This document shows positions 47,504 to 59,235 of a stretch of 64,000 nt of DNA, piece after piece. The DNA lies in assembly GCA_003415625.1 (NCBI GenBank), contig PYIU01000004.1:682001-746000 (forward strand). The letters are read 5' to 3'. The stretch comes from Aquanectria penicillioides (Eukaryota > Ascomycota > Sordariomycetes > Hypocreales > Nectriaceae). The notes under the pieces were generated by a model. That model was not told the DNA's origin. It did not search any database and saw only the letters and a list, made by a program, of their open reading frames with translations. Position 1 is the stretch's first letter. Each line of letters begins with the position of its first letter. The translations under genes and the position numbers were made by a program.

Positions 47504-47892
47504 TCCTCCACCCATCCCTCCATCCACCTCCTCCTCGCCCAGCTAGCCCGCCTTGCCCCATTCCAAATATCCATGCCTCTTCCCAGCTTACACGCCCTCC
47601 TCCGTACTCCTCCGCTTCAAGATCCACGGTCTTGGACGCTCTTACATTCTCGAGCCTGGGAGGCTAAGGCTACCAAGCTCCACGCCCCCCGTCCCCATCC
47701 CCGTCCCTGTCCCATCACGGTCTGCTGTCTTCTTTCTGATCCTCGCCTCCTTGCCTTCTTACCTCGAGCCATGACTATTTGAACTCGCCCTTTCCTCCTT
47801 CTTCTTGCACTTTTTTCCTCTTTCCTTCCCATCATCACACCTTCTTCGCCTCTTCAACAACCATCGAACAGAAAAACAATCCAGTCCTCCAC

Positions 47893-47894
<2 letters not shown>

Positions 47895-47926
<32 letters not shown>
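47895..47926 (+). repeat. (AC)16 microsatellite
   Basis: Perfect dinucleotide repeat 80 bases before the microprotein start codon, probably within its 5' leader. Confidence 0.85.
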
Positions 47927-47928
<2 letters not shown>

Positions 47929-48006
47929 ACACTTAACGTCGACAACGACCATCCATCACCACCACCACTTCCAAATTCACACCCAGAAAAACCACCTTCA
48001 TCCAAC

Positions 48007-48111
48007 ATGCCTGCCTACGAGTACTGCTGCCAGTGTGGAGGCATGATTGTCATCAGCACCACCTGCACCGCCTGCGGCCACAAGCAGTGCAACAACTGCC
48101 CCCTGTGCTAA
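48007..48111 (+). CDS. 34-residue cysteine-rich zinc-ribbon-like microprotein
   Basis: The ATG at 48007 in a good context (tccaacATGC) opens 34 codons ending in TAA. Eight of 34 residues are Cys, arranged as C7-C8-x-C10, C20-x-x-C23, C28-x-x-C31-x-x-C34, with His25 between the last pairs. This spacing fits a tiny zinc ribbon or knuckle binding one or two metal ions. I believe similar microproteins with a C-x-C-G-G start and CGHxxC-x-x-C end occur in other filamentous fungi, but their role is not known to me. A probable 3'-UTR intron (48157-48218: GTACGC donor, CTAAC branch, CTGCAG acceptor) and the long CT-rich leader support that this is a transcribed gene rather than chance. Confidence 0.7.
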   Translation: MPAYEYCCQCGGMIVISTTCTACGHKQCNNCPLC

Positions 48112-49255
48112 ATAGCCTCCATTCATGGCCCCGGATCGTCATGAGCGTCACCAATGGTACGCCACCTCATATGACATCGCCTGTTTCTCACGCACATATC
48201 TCTAACGCATTGCTGCAGATGCTATGCACCGCGCATCTTTTCTCCAGGTGTCCCATATCTCTTTCGACGTGTCCTGCCAGCAGGGCCTGATGGATTCATG
48301 ACGACTTGAACGAAACGACAAACACCACTTCTCTTCGGCCACTTTGTCTTCTTCTGGGAAAAAAAATACCATTCCTCCCCGTTTTTGTGTTCTGTCTGTC
48401 AACCGAAAATCTTTCCTCGATACCCTTTATTTTTACTTTCTTGTTCCGGAGTCGGCGTCCAGTTTTCAGCTCCTGCGCATGCGCTGGCCGGATGAATGAC
48501 CATTGATATTGTACCCAAAGAAGGAGAGAGATGAAAAAACTAGGATGGCTTACTTGACATCGTCCAAGTCGCTGTTTTCGTTTCTGTTTTTTTTTTTTTT
48601 GGCACAGGCAAAATCACGTCTTTTTCGTGTATCAATCAACTTTTTTTCCTTCCACTTGAGGGACCTTGTTGTTGGGCGCAGCGTGGCATGGCGGGTCTAT
48701 AGGCACGGTGGCACGAAAGAATGAGACAAACGGAAAAGCACCCCGGGGGTTTCGCAGGAGGGAAGGGAAAGAAAGGCGTTTGTTTACTGTTTCTGGCCTT
48801 GGGTTGTATGATGGATTGATTCGATACCCTTACTCAAGACTAGGATTCCTGATAGAAATATCGAAGCTCTCACCAAATTTCAATTTGCTCCATCTCCGTG
48901 TCCAGGAAGCTCCTTGCTCGCACAAACTTGTCCTTCTGGACGTGCCTGGGTGGATTACCGCTTTAGGCAACTGGGCGTTAGTGTCTCGTGTTGAATGGCG
49001 AGAGGACGACATCTCATCTCATCACCAACACCAAACACGTCGCTTGCTGTTCAATTCATGTCCCAACACAAGTGGGAAGCAAAAAGCCAATTGTCTGGGA
49101 TGCAACCTTGCTAACCTACGACTACTACGTAGCCCTCGTCGCTCACCCACGCTCATCCATGTTTCCATCTCGTCAAAGGTAATTGTCAACCTCACACCTT
49201 TTTTTTTTCCTGGTCCTCCTCCCCGTGCGTATGTGAGGCCCCGACCTTACCCGCC
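48112..49255. other. Convergent 3' intergenic region
   Basis: Holds the probable 3'-UTR intron of the microprotein gene (48157-48218). Beyond that, overlapping frames without support and T-rich tracts near 48584-48600 and 49200. Confidence 0.45.
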
Positions 49256-50202
49256 CTACGCCCCGAGAAATTCGCGCACCATGACAATGACGCCGTTTCC
49301 CTTGGGCCTGCGCTTGCGCTTGCCCCCTCCGGCGCCGGCCTCGGCCTCGGTCTTCTTCCCATTCTGGCCTGCATTGACGTTGTCGTTGGCATCGTTGTTG
49401 GTGTTGGCTTGGGTTTCCGACTGGCCCGCTTGTTGCTCGTCCTTATCCTCCTCATCCTCCTCATCCTCCTCTTCCTCCTCTTCCTGCACAAGCCGAAAGC
49501 CCATCCGCTGGTAGAAAGCCACCACCTTGGAATTGTCCCCAGCCACGCCCAGGTAGACGCCTCCCCGTGGCCTGCCGCCTGGCTCGGTACACCGCTCGGC
49601 CAGCGCCCCCACGGTGCGCTCCAGCAGCTTGCTGCCCCATCCCTTGCGCTGCCACGGCTCAAGCAGGTTGATGTGCAGCGTCGAGGGAGTCCGCGCCGCG
49701 ATTGCCGCGTACTCCTCCCCCAGCAGGAGCCGCTGCGGGTCGTAGGCCAGCTGGGCGAGACATGCGCCGTTGGCGGTGCCGTCGGGCTTGGTCCACGGCT
49801 CCTCGGGCGCGAGTGGGTCGGGGCGGAGGGCCACCACGGCCGGGGTTGTGTCGAGCACCGCCGATACGTACGTCGGGTACGCCGCCGCGAAGGCGAAGAT
49901 GTCCGGGCAGCCGATGCAATACCCCACGGCCCTGCCCGCGCCGTCGTCCAGCACGAAGCACGTCGACGGGGAGAGGTACGTGTACTGGTGCGTCCACAGG
50001 TACGGGGCCAGGAGGTTGGCATCAGCTGAGGGGCTCAGTGAGGGGGGGAGAGTTGCACGGCACTATGAGAAGACATTTAGTGTGTTGTTCGTCTGCCTGA
50101 GGTGATCACGATGAAGCAGGCCTCCTGGACGAGTGCGAAGCCACTTACAATCTCGGCCGTCGCATCAAAGTCCCGCTTCTCATATAGTCGGATGAAGGCC
50201 AT
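49256..50202 (-). CDS. GNAT-family N-acetyltransferase with acidic insert
   Basis: Exons 50202-50149 and 50062-49256, joined across an 86-base intron (GTAAGT donor, TCATAG acceptor), give 286 residues. The N-terminal MAFIRLYEKRDFDATAEI plus exon 2 form a GNAT fold. The acetyl-CoA-binding motif A is LLEPWQRKGWGSKLLERTV (Q/R-x-x-G-x-G/A as QRKGWG), followed by a motif B-like VYLGVAGDNSKVVAFYQRMGF, so acetyl transfer from acetyl-CoA is expected. Between the fold and the last strand there is a disordered insert: a run of Glu and Asp, then Asn/Ala/Gly-rich sequence, then a basic KRKRRPKG patch, before the closing strand VIVMVREFL. The acceptor is unknown; the basic patch could direct the protein to the nucleus. 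Confidence 0.9.
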
Positions 50203-51545
50203 GGTGGTCGTTTTGAGCGTTTTCCCGCTATGTTGGAGGATGAAAATCGCTTGAAACCTAGTCAGATGCAGTTTGAGCGTTGGCGGGCCAGACCTGGTTG
50301 TAAACAGCGATCGGGTCTCCTCCCTCTTAAAGACGGCCCAACGGAGTTTTGTCGCGGGGTATACACCAAGTGAGTCAACACGCCGTAGGAAACAAGCAAG
50401 CAATGGTTGAAACTGCGATAGAGGTGATGCTAACGGCAAAACAAAACAGCATGAGATGCCACCCAACTTAAAGCTTGATGCAAAGCCTAATGGCTGCCGA
50501 TGGCTGGAACGGTCGACTCGTGCAACGCTGCTAAACCTAACTTGCCCAGGCCGTACCGCCGCTTTAACACCAGCCTCGGGAAGTCGGCCCTGACTCCGCG
50601 CTGATCATGAACAAAGACGACGAACAAACCTCTACTGGCTGCAATACTTCACTTTCACAAGAAAGTACATGATAATATAATACATCTACTCCTTTCGCGC
50701 ATTGGAAAGCATATGTGCAGCTTAATAGCATTCGTTTCGTCAATCAATACCGGTTCTAAATACATCAGCCTTGGTTCAGTTCATTCCCATATGGTGAGAT
50801 GCTCGTTCAAGGAAAACGTCGATGACACGCTGTTTCAAATCGTCCCTTCAATATCAATTAGTACGCTTAGTTAGTGAGAATGAACCAGATATTCCAAACA
50901 GATTGTGTTTTCAAACTCTAGGCCAGTTGACGAGTTGATTGTTCTCAAGCCACAATGTACCTAATACTATTCCAAGTCACCAATGCGAGATGTGGCACAT
51001 AATGTTCCTTATCAACATTTTATGTTCTTGACTCAAATCTTCAAAGAAATACACTTTAAGTGGTATCCTCACGGCGCCGACTTGGCCACTGCTCCCAAAC
51101 CTTTACATTCAAAGACCAACAACACCTCTTCCGTCCCATCGCAATGCGCTATGCCTGTCCATTCTTCTTCCAAACAGTTGGGTCCTTTCACAATAAGCCG
51201 ACGCCAGCAATTATGAATCAAAGTCCTGCTCGATCCCATTCGCCAGCCGGTGTCTTTGCGCCAGATACGACGTTCCAAACTTCCCTAAAACGACAAAAAA
51301 AAAGACAAAGACAGTAAGAAAAATAGCCTCCTCAAAAAATAAGTTAATCACCCCTGAAATGTACAGGATTGCCTCAGCATCCACTCCGACGCTGGAAATC
51401 CGCCGAATCGAATGTAATGCAATTAAAAAGGCTGCAAGGGGAACAGGGTGTCGAAAAGTATCGTCATGTATCTCATGTGTCCACAATGGCCAGAAAGAGT
51501 AGTAATTAAGCCAAAGAAAAAGAAATGACAGTTGTCAAGAAATGA
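50203..51545. other. Intergenic region, no gene recognised
   Basis: Upstream of the GNAT gene and downstream of the Ser/Pro-rich gene. AT-richer from 50640 to 51200. No supported feature. Confidence 0.5.
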
Positions 51546-54500
51546 TTAAATCATACCCCCTGGCATCCCGTTTCCGGCCATGCCGGGAGGCATTGGTGGG
51601 GGTACAGCCGGGTGTGGCGGGCTGTTTCGAAGAGACCGAGCTCGAGCATTCATTCCGTTGGCCTCACTCGTTGCCTTTCGGAGTCGTTGGCGATAATTTC
51701 CAGGCCCTTCGTCGTCACTAACCGGGAAGCCTCCGTAGCCACCACGAGCGTCATCTGCACTAGGGCTCATCGGCAGGCGATGGCTAGGTAGTACACCTTC
51801 ATCCTCGCCCCTGCGCGCGAAGTCGTTCATCGTGTTCGTCTTCCTGCGAGGGTTGATTGGCGGCAGAGGAGGCGCAGCCATGGGGCCATTGGAACCTGTT
51901 GGCATGCCGCCTCGCTGGCCCATGGAGCTTTGCAGGCCAGGAGAGACCATGGGGGGGTCCGAGGGGTCTCTGGGTCGCATCATGCGTCTTGCCGATGGAT
52001 CCATGTCCATGTGAGCGGGATGGTTCGGGGGAAAGGGCGTTGCGAAGCGGGTCCGTAAGGAGAGGGAGCTCCGTTCATGGGAGGAGAAATGGGCGATGGT
52101 TGTCCATGTTCGTGACCGTATGGCCCTTGGATGTTCAGGTTGGGCGAAGGCTCAGCAAAGCGGTTGAAGCGTCCGGGAGAGCCGTTGCCATTGGGGTGAG
52201 GGTGAGATGGGGATCGCATGATGGGACCTTGTCGAGGAGGTCCATTCAGCCCAGGGGAGCCCATGGGTCCGTAGTAGTCGTCGCGGGGAATCGAACCGTT
52301 TCGCAGGCGGGGAGGTCTGCTGCCAGATCGACCACCGTTGCTGTTTTCAGAACCACTCCTCTCTCGCTCAGATGGGGCACGGGACCCCGATCGGGAACCA
52401 CTTCTCGATTCGTCGCCAGGCATACGGTTGTAAGTGACTGGAGGGGTCGTCGTTCCTGGGATGCTTGTCGTGAGCCAGGTCCTCGCATGCTTGGAGCACG
52501 TTCTCTAGGTGGATGGGGGGCCTTCTGAAGGGGAGGTCCTTGATGAGGAGGAGGTCCTTGATGAGGAGGTCCTTGATGAGGAGGAAGTCCTTGATGGGGC
52601 GGTCCTTGATGAGGAGGAAGTCCTTGATGGGGCGGTCCTTGATATCGCTGTTGAACTTCCATCTCCTTCATCTTCTGAAGCTCTCGGCGGGCTTGTCGGA
52701 AAGCCTTGAGGCCCGCGTGAACGTTATCCTTGTCCATGGAGCTTCGGTTACCATCTTCGACTGCATCGTCAAACTGTGGTTGAAGCTGGTCTTGGGCTGG
52801 TTCATCAACGGCTTCGTATGAGTTCGGGCGAGGTGTGGGGCTGGGACTTGGTGCAGGGCCACCAAGGCCGAGCAATTTCTTTGCCTTCATCTGGCTCTGG
52901 TTCTCACGGTCTCCGCGAGTCCTATCCATCAGGGAACCTCGGCTAGATTTGGCCTTCAGAATTCCAAGGGCATTTGGACGAGGAGGCGGGGGTAGCTCAG
53001 ACACTGGAGGTGGTGGGGGAATTGAGCTGCCACTGTCAGATTCAACATAAGATGTTAGCCTCTCACGAACACGACGCGCACCATCGGCCAGATGTCGAGC
53101 AAAGTCATCAGTCTCCTTCTCCTCCTGCAGATCAATCTTCGAATCATGAGCAGAAGGGGGGACTTCCCGAGGATCCTCGGACGACTTGGGTCGGGTTGGG
53201 CTCGGCAAATCGTGATCCATTGACATGGCTACACCTCTCTCGATTGATTCCCATGTGTTTGTCTTAGGGATCATTGGCTCGTAAGTCTGAGCATCGTCGC
53301 GTTCAGGAGGGAATCGTGATGCCAGGTCGGAATCGTTTGGTGGAGGCCCGTATATCGAGGACGCATTACTATCCTGCCGCAGGTGGGCACGTACCATACC
53401 GCTCAGTCCTCCTGCTGTAGGTCCTAGAGTTGGTGAATCCTCCGGAGACTCGTTCTTAGGATCATCCAACCTATTATCAAGGCTCAGAGGGGTGGGAACC
53501 GCAGACTTCCGGAAGGCAGGGTGCTCGTGGTCAGCAGGTCGCTCTACAGTGACTTGCGGAGCGAGGGGGATGTTGGAACGCAATACGTTGTCTTCGAGGC
53601 CATCATCTTCTTCGTCATCAAAGAAGGTTGAGGTCTGACCTTCCTCCTTAAGGGCAGCCTGCATACTAAAGGAGTTCGAGTCGTGCTTTTCAATGGGTGC
53701 CCGGTGTGTCGAAGATGAGCGGGATCGTGTTGTTGGGGCTGAAGCGTTTGATTCAACTCGGAAGAGGTTGATGGGAGTCTCTCGGCCCTGTTGAAGTTGG
53801 ATTTGACGTTGGGCATATCGCGTCTCATCATACTGGGCCACCTTGCTTCTCACAGTTGAGGCAGGCTTGTTCTTCTCAGAGAGGAAAGAGAGAGTCTGGG
53901 GCTCACCAGTCTCACTAATCGGAGGACTCAGAGGGGGAGTGGCACCGAAGGCAACGCGCTCTTCGAACCCTAGGAATTTGTTCTGGGAATCAACCGGGCT
54001 GGCTTGAGACGAAATGGTAGTAGGGGGGCTGAATGATCGAAGGTTTGGTGCGCTAGCCTTGTTCAAGATTGACCGATTGTTGGCAAATCGTTCACTAAAG
54101 GTCGCGCTAGCGGGGGAGGGTACAGTTGGTGTGAGGTCTGGGGTTCTGTTCATGAAGTTTCGTTGTTTAGAGAGGGTGTCGATTCTCGAGAGGGCAGAGG
54201 TTTGTTGGTTGTGAAGATCCTGGTTAAGGCCCTGTTCATACAGTCGGCGAGTACGGGTCACACTTCGCTCAAGAGGGGGGGTTGGATTTGCTGCCGCAGT
54301 AGCAGATTGCCAATCTTTCACAGATGTGGCAGGTTGTGATGAAGTAATTGAGGTGGCAGCAGTAGAGTTACGAGCAGCGGACGGACCTGATGAGGTCGTT
54401 GAGCTCGTTTCTCGTCGTCGGTTATACTCGGACTGGGGAGGGGAATCAGGGCGGGCACGCTCTGACTCGAATGAGTCGCTCTGTTGAAGCTCATCCATAG

Positions 54501-55101
54501 TTTCCCTCTCCTTCTCAGCCTGCCGCCACTTCTGGAAAGCAGACTGAGCAACATCATCATCGTATAGGGCTCGACCCGAGGTAGCGCCACCTTTGCCACC
54601 AGCACCAGAAATCTTGTAAATCTTTTGTCGCCCACCAAACAAGTTATTCCCCTCAGTTGGCTTAGACCTGGTCATGATGCTGCCTGTAGTCGATGCACCA
54701 TCATCGGACTGGTAGGAGCTATCACGAGCAAAGGGTGCTCGGATCGACTCCACTTCTGCGATATCACTGAGTCCGCCACCAAATCCAAAGTCCATAAGTC
54801 TTGATTGCCTCTTGGGGTATAAAACACTGTCATCGCTGGCCTTCCCAACCTTAGTGTTCGGGTCGTCTTGCTCACGCAGCATAGAAAACCGAGCAGACAA
54901 ACCGGTCATCAGGAGACTGGTTCGGAAATCATCACTCGGCGGCAGGGCAGTGGCAAGGTCAAGTTCTGGCTTGGGCTCTTCGTCTTGCGACTTCTTGCTC
55001 TTTCCAAACATCTTAAACGGGCCGGAGGACTCTGACTCAACAGACGGACGAGGGGCCGCCAGGTCATCCTTCGCCTTCTTTCTACCTCGGAAACGGTTCA
55101 T
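51546..55101 (-). CDS. Large Ser/Pro-rich disordered protein, two apparent frameshifts
   Basis: Starts MNRFRGRKKAKDD at 55101. The reading frame switches twice, at the G4 run 52443-52446 and the G5 run 52027-52031 (C runs on the coding strand). One extra base at each restores a continuous 1185-residue protein ending GMPGGMI. The N-terminal 130 residues look the most conserved (DDFRTSLLMTGLSARFSML; basic KKSQ patches). The rest is disordered, rich in Ser, Pro, Thr and Gln. A Pro/His/Gln-rich repeat (HQGPP/HQGLP, about eight units) lies at 52534-52642. No enzyme domain is visible. I recall that similar proteins occur across Pezizomycotina as uncharacterised proteins; role unknown. Confidence 0.85.
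52534..52642 (-). repeat. In-frame coding tandem repeat (HQGPP/HQGLP units)
   Basis: Units of 15-18 bases related to gaggtccttgatgaggag (plus strand) encode H-Q-G-P/L-P repeats in the Ser/Pro-rich protein. Repeats of this kind change copy number between strains. Confidence 0.85.
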
Positions 55102-56941
55102 GATGGCGGTTTAGATGCGGTTTAACACAAAAGATCAGATATCGGAGTATATCGTCAGGGGTCCTCAATTCATCTCAAGCTGTCGGGCAAGCCAGACAGG
55201 TAGAGTCCGGGATGATCTGTGAGCTGTAAATTGTTTGCCAGTCAGTTATGCACTTCAAGAATAGTCACATTGAAATGTTTGACTTCATACAACTGCTAAA
55301 CTGCATCATGAATCCTCACTTGATACCAGGATGATAGGTTTGCAGGTATGATGGGTTTAGTTGTGACTCCATGCGCAAGCAGATTGCAAGATAGTGTTTT
55401 CAAGGCTTCCACAGTAGGTAGGGGAAATATCATACCTGGACTCGGATCTTTTCTTTTTACTGGGAGCGGAGGCCAAGGCACTCAAGTCGGCATCAAAGCA
55501 ATACACCCGATGACCAGCGTCAAGGACGGTATAGAGCGCAATGCAGAGCACGCAAGATGGTCCAATTTTTACCAGGGAGGGTCGAAACAAATTGGAGGAA
55601 AACTGTTGTCGGGGGGGATTCTCGAGGAACTGCTCGGGTAGCACGCGAGGATCGTTTGTTTGGTTTGCTGCAGGCCAAGAACGGGGAACCGCAGGCAAAG
55701 TTATGAGGGAGGGACAACCGCGAAGCGGGCGTAACGGGTCGGGGCGAAAGGCCAAGAGGGGAAACGGTTTAGTCGTGCTTGGCTGATAGAGGCGTGTCTC
55801 AGAACCGGTGGATTGAGAGACAAAGTGAGGTCGACAGACCGGTCTGTTTTTCTGGTGATCGTTTGAAGGCTAGTGGTTTTCCTATAGTGTTTGCGGATCT
55901 CTTCTCAAGGGAGAGCGAGAGGAAGGAGAGTGGGATTGGTTGAGGCAAGTTGGCTGAAGACAAAAACAAAGATCGAAAGAGAGGCCGTGGAGGAGGATCA
56001 AAGGGAGAGATGAACGACCGAGCCGGCTGCGAGGGCTTTCGGGTCAGTCAAAGAGAGCGTGAGAAGAGAAGGGAAAGGAAAAGAGGGAGAGCGGTACCAG
56101 AGAAGGAACAGAACCCGAACAGAAATCGGGTCTTGACAGCACTGATGACTGATGACTTCTGGCTTGTGACCGGCTGGTGACAATGGGGAAGGAAAGAAAA
56201 AGAGGAGAGACGCGTGAAAGAATGGAACGGGAATGCAGAGAGGTCCCTGGTTAGTCCAACCCAAGTGTCCGGGGTTCTTTTTTCTTTGACGGGATGAGAA
56301 ATTGGCGACGGCGATGAAGGGGGAATTTTGGACTGACAAGGCCGGTCCAGTACGTAGCACATAGCATGGCTTGGAGGTGCTACGGGGAGAGAGGGAGGAG
56401 TGAAAGGGGTGTTAAGAGATAGAGGGACAGGGGGTGTGCGTGGTGCCAGGGGTGCAGGACGCTATGACCCGACAGGGACTAGGCAGGTACGTGAATCAGA
56501 TTGTACGTATCTCCTTTTCCCGCTCTTGACCTCGCTCTCTCTCTCCTCCTTCCTCTCATCTCTCCCCTTTCTTTGCGGTACCTGGGGCGTCAGGTCCCGG
56601 AAATCAAGTATCCTGCCTTGGCCTTGGTAGGTAGTCAATACCTTGCATTCCTCGTATTGATTGCTTCAGATAAAGTATCAGCTACCGCCACTCGCGACAG
56701 CCCGGCTGGCATTCGTCTCGCCCAGAGGCAGCAAAAAGTCCTGTGAGGCATTCATCAAGTGAGACGAGACGGTGTTGGCGACGATTGGCAACTGCTCGCT
56801 CTTTTCCATGTTCCACATATTATTTTTATACTGTCATCCATTTCAATGTGCTCGTCTGACTCGAGCATGTCATCATCCAGTCGCCCATCTAGGTATCCAG
56901 CAATTAAATCCGCCAGTGCACACATCCTTCCATCCATTTCC

Positions 56942-57002
56942 CTCTCCCTCTCACCCTCGCCCTCGCCCTCGCCCTCCCCCTCGCCCTCCCCCTCCCCTTC
57001 CC
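56942..57002 (+). repeat. Hexamer repeat ccctcg / ccctcc
   Basis: About nine to ten hexamer units with alternating third-position variants in a CT-rich stretch. Confidence 0.8.
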
Positions 57003-59218
57003 CTCACCACACCTCTCTTTTCCCACCACTCACCACTCAGTCATCCGTGATTTGCGAATGGGACGATGGGTCATGGTGGGCAGGGATTTCCGTGGTGGGC
57101 TCGCACTGCACAGAGAAAAAATCAACCACAGGATGGGATGGGATGAACGGTGCAGTTGCCGGGCGTCCCTGGGCTTGCTAGCTGCGGGGACGGCGGGGCT
57201 GTGGCGCCGGGTACGTACTCCTCTCAGGGAGTGGGAGAGGGGGAGGGAGTGAGGTAAGTTCAGGTAAGCAAGGTACTATGGTAATAAAGCACGTTAGGTG
57301 AGGTAGGTACTCCGTAGGTAGCGGGAGAAGCAGCCGGAGCGAACAAGTGAGAACAGGAAGCAGCGGCCCACTGTAGCTGCTGATGGTGCGGCAAGGGAGG
57401 AAAGGAGCAACCATGGACTGCCGGCTGCGCGTGGACCGACTTTGCTGGGCGCCCACCCACTGACCATTTTAATTCATTCTTTAGCGGGTTGCACTGGGCT
57501 CCAGCAGGCTCCAGTGGGCTCCGGTGGGCTCCAGTACGGTAAATTGAGCCTGTAGGGGACTCCGAACTCCAATTTCAGCGCTCGCCGACGTCGCTCCAGC
57601 GTGTGTCGTCACTCGTCAGCGTCAGCATCAGCGGCTCCAGTCTCACTAATCCCCACCCTCTAAACTGCCAGATGGAATTCAGCTCACCTGAACTGTTATG
57701 CATCCGACTTCTCAAGGATAATAGTTCCTTGCCTACCCGAATATCCACGGAGGCATGTTGACTGCCGCCAGCATCAGGTTCTGTCACAGCATGCAACAGA
57801 CAGAACGACAACGCACCAGAAGCTGGAGAAGAAGAAAGAAGTTGTTGGTGCCCTTGTGTCGCGAAGACGTCTGAGGCTGCTGTCCGAAAACATCTGAGAG
57901 TCCTGAGGGAACCCCAGAGTCTCAGGGGCGGCACGGCTGTATCATGACCTCACATTGTTGTTCTTCCGTCGCCTCGCCTCTCTTGAGTCCTCTTAATCAG
58001 GTACGCGAGGAGAAATATATGTGTTTGCAGGTTGCAAGGTGCGACTCGAACCATGCGCGTCTCACTCAAAGCAGCAGCTGGGTCTCAACAAGGTCGAGAC
58101 ATTGTCATGGCAATCAGCTCTACACAGTGCTGGGTCGGGCGAGGGCCTGTGTATATTCCCATGTACGTCGGTATCCCGCCCCTGGTCCCCCGTCTTCTTC
58201 TTTTCCATCTGCCGATTGCCGCTGTTCCATTTACCGCTCTTCTGATTGTCAATGTCCCTCCCGTTGTGCAAGGGACTCACTCAGCCGAACATGTGTGCCG
58301 GTCTCAAGTCCAGAAGAATGCAGGCTAGCCCAGAACGTACGCTGTAAATAAACAACATTAGGGAGGAGGATGGGTATGGAGATGCTCACAGCGTTCGACA
58401 GAAACGGCGGTCCCTCCCCCGGTGTCGCCACAACTACCGCCGCCCATAATGATGGAACAGTAGCTCACGGGCTGTGTTGCTTCTTTGCCTGTTGCTGTGA
58501 CGGATCTGAATCCTCGACTGAATCCGAAGCGCCGGAGACTCAGCAACCGAAGAGTAGACAACCTAGTGCGCTGTACGGGTACGTGGATATGTGAAAACAA
58601 TCCAGCCTGGGAGATTTGAATCGATGTATCGGCTCATTGCTTTTTTGGCTCCGAAAGATTGCGTTGTGGGCCAAGCAAGCCATGTGCATCCCACTCATCG
58701 ATCCCACATCGACCCGCCATCCCCCCCTCCCCCCTCAGTCAAACTCGACTCCTATCCACACTACGATACACACTCATCCTGATCATCCCGTAGCGTCTGC
58801 TCTCCTTCTCTGGTCGTGCGAGCGAGGAAACCGCACCCGCCTGATCGACAGAAGGGGTGCACGGATGACTCTGATTTTGGGTTTTGGTGAGTTACAGGTC
58901 GAAACCCTCGACACGGCAAGGGGCTTGCAGGCCACAGCCGTTGGAACGGCTACTGCATGGGAGGTGTTTGGTCACATTTTGGGGCCATGCCATCCGCCCT
59001 CTAGCGCTTCGACAGATGCAGTTCCTAGCGGGGCGCCGATGTGTTGTAGCGTGGAGAGGGAAGGCCAAAGCCTGACGAAGCAAACTCTAACCTGAGGCTA
59101 CACAGAATTTCAGCTGCGTGTGTTCAGGCTGTCTGAGGAGGATTCGACGAATGAAGAAGAGAGTTTGTGGTTGCTGAAGTCCTTTGGTTGTTGAGCCTGT
59201 AGGCTTTTCTTTTTTTTG

Positions 59219-59235
59219 CCCCCCCCCCCCCCCCC
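59219..59235 (+). repeat. C17 homopolymer
   Basis: Seventeen C, followed by g and six more C; preceded by T8. Confidence 0.8.

Larger units (their letters stand above)
39959..48006. other. 8-kb gene-poor region
   Basis: I find no convincing protein gene in this stretch. Frames such as 40772-41335 (187 codons), 45032-45586 and 45626-46318 overlap others on both strands and show no family, splice or domain support. It contains several short tandem repeats and homopolymers listed separately. The last kilobase is CT-rich and is probably the promoter and leader of the microprotein gene at 48007. Lineage-specific or non-coding transcripts cannot be excluded. Confidence 0.45.

Noticed and set aside
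47895..47926. CRISPR-like or functional array from regular repeats
   Set aside because: It is a plain (AC)16 microsatellite without spacers, and CRISPR arrays are not expected in a fungal nucleus.
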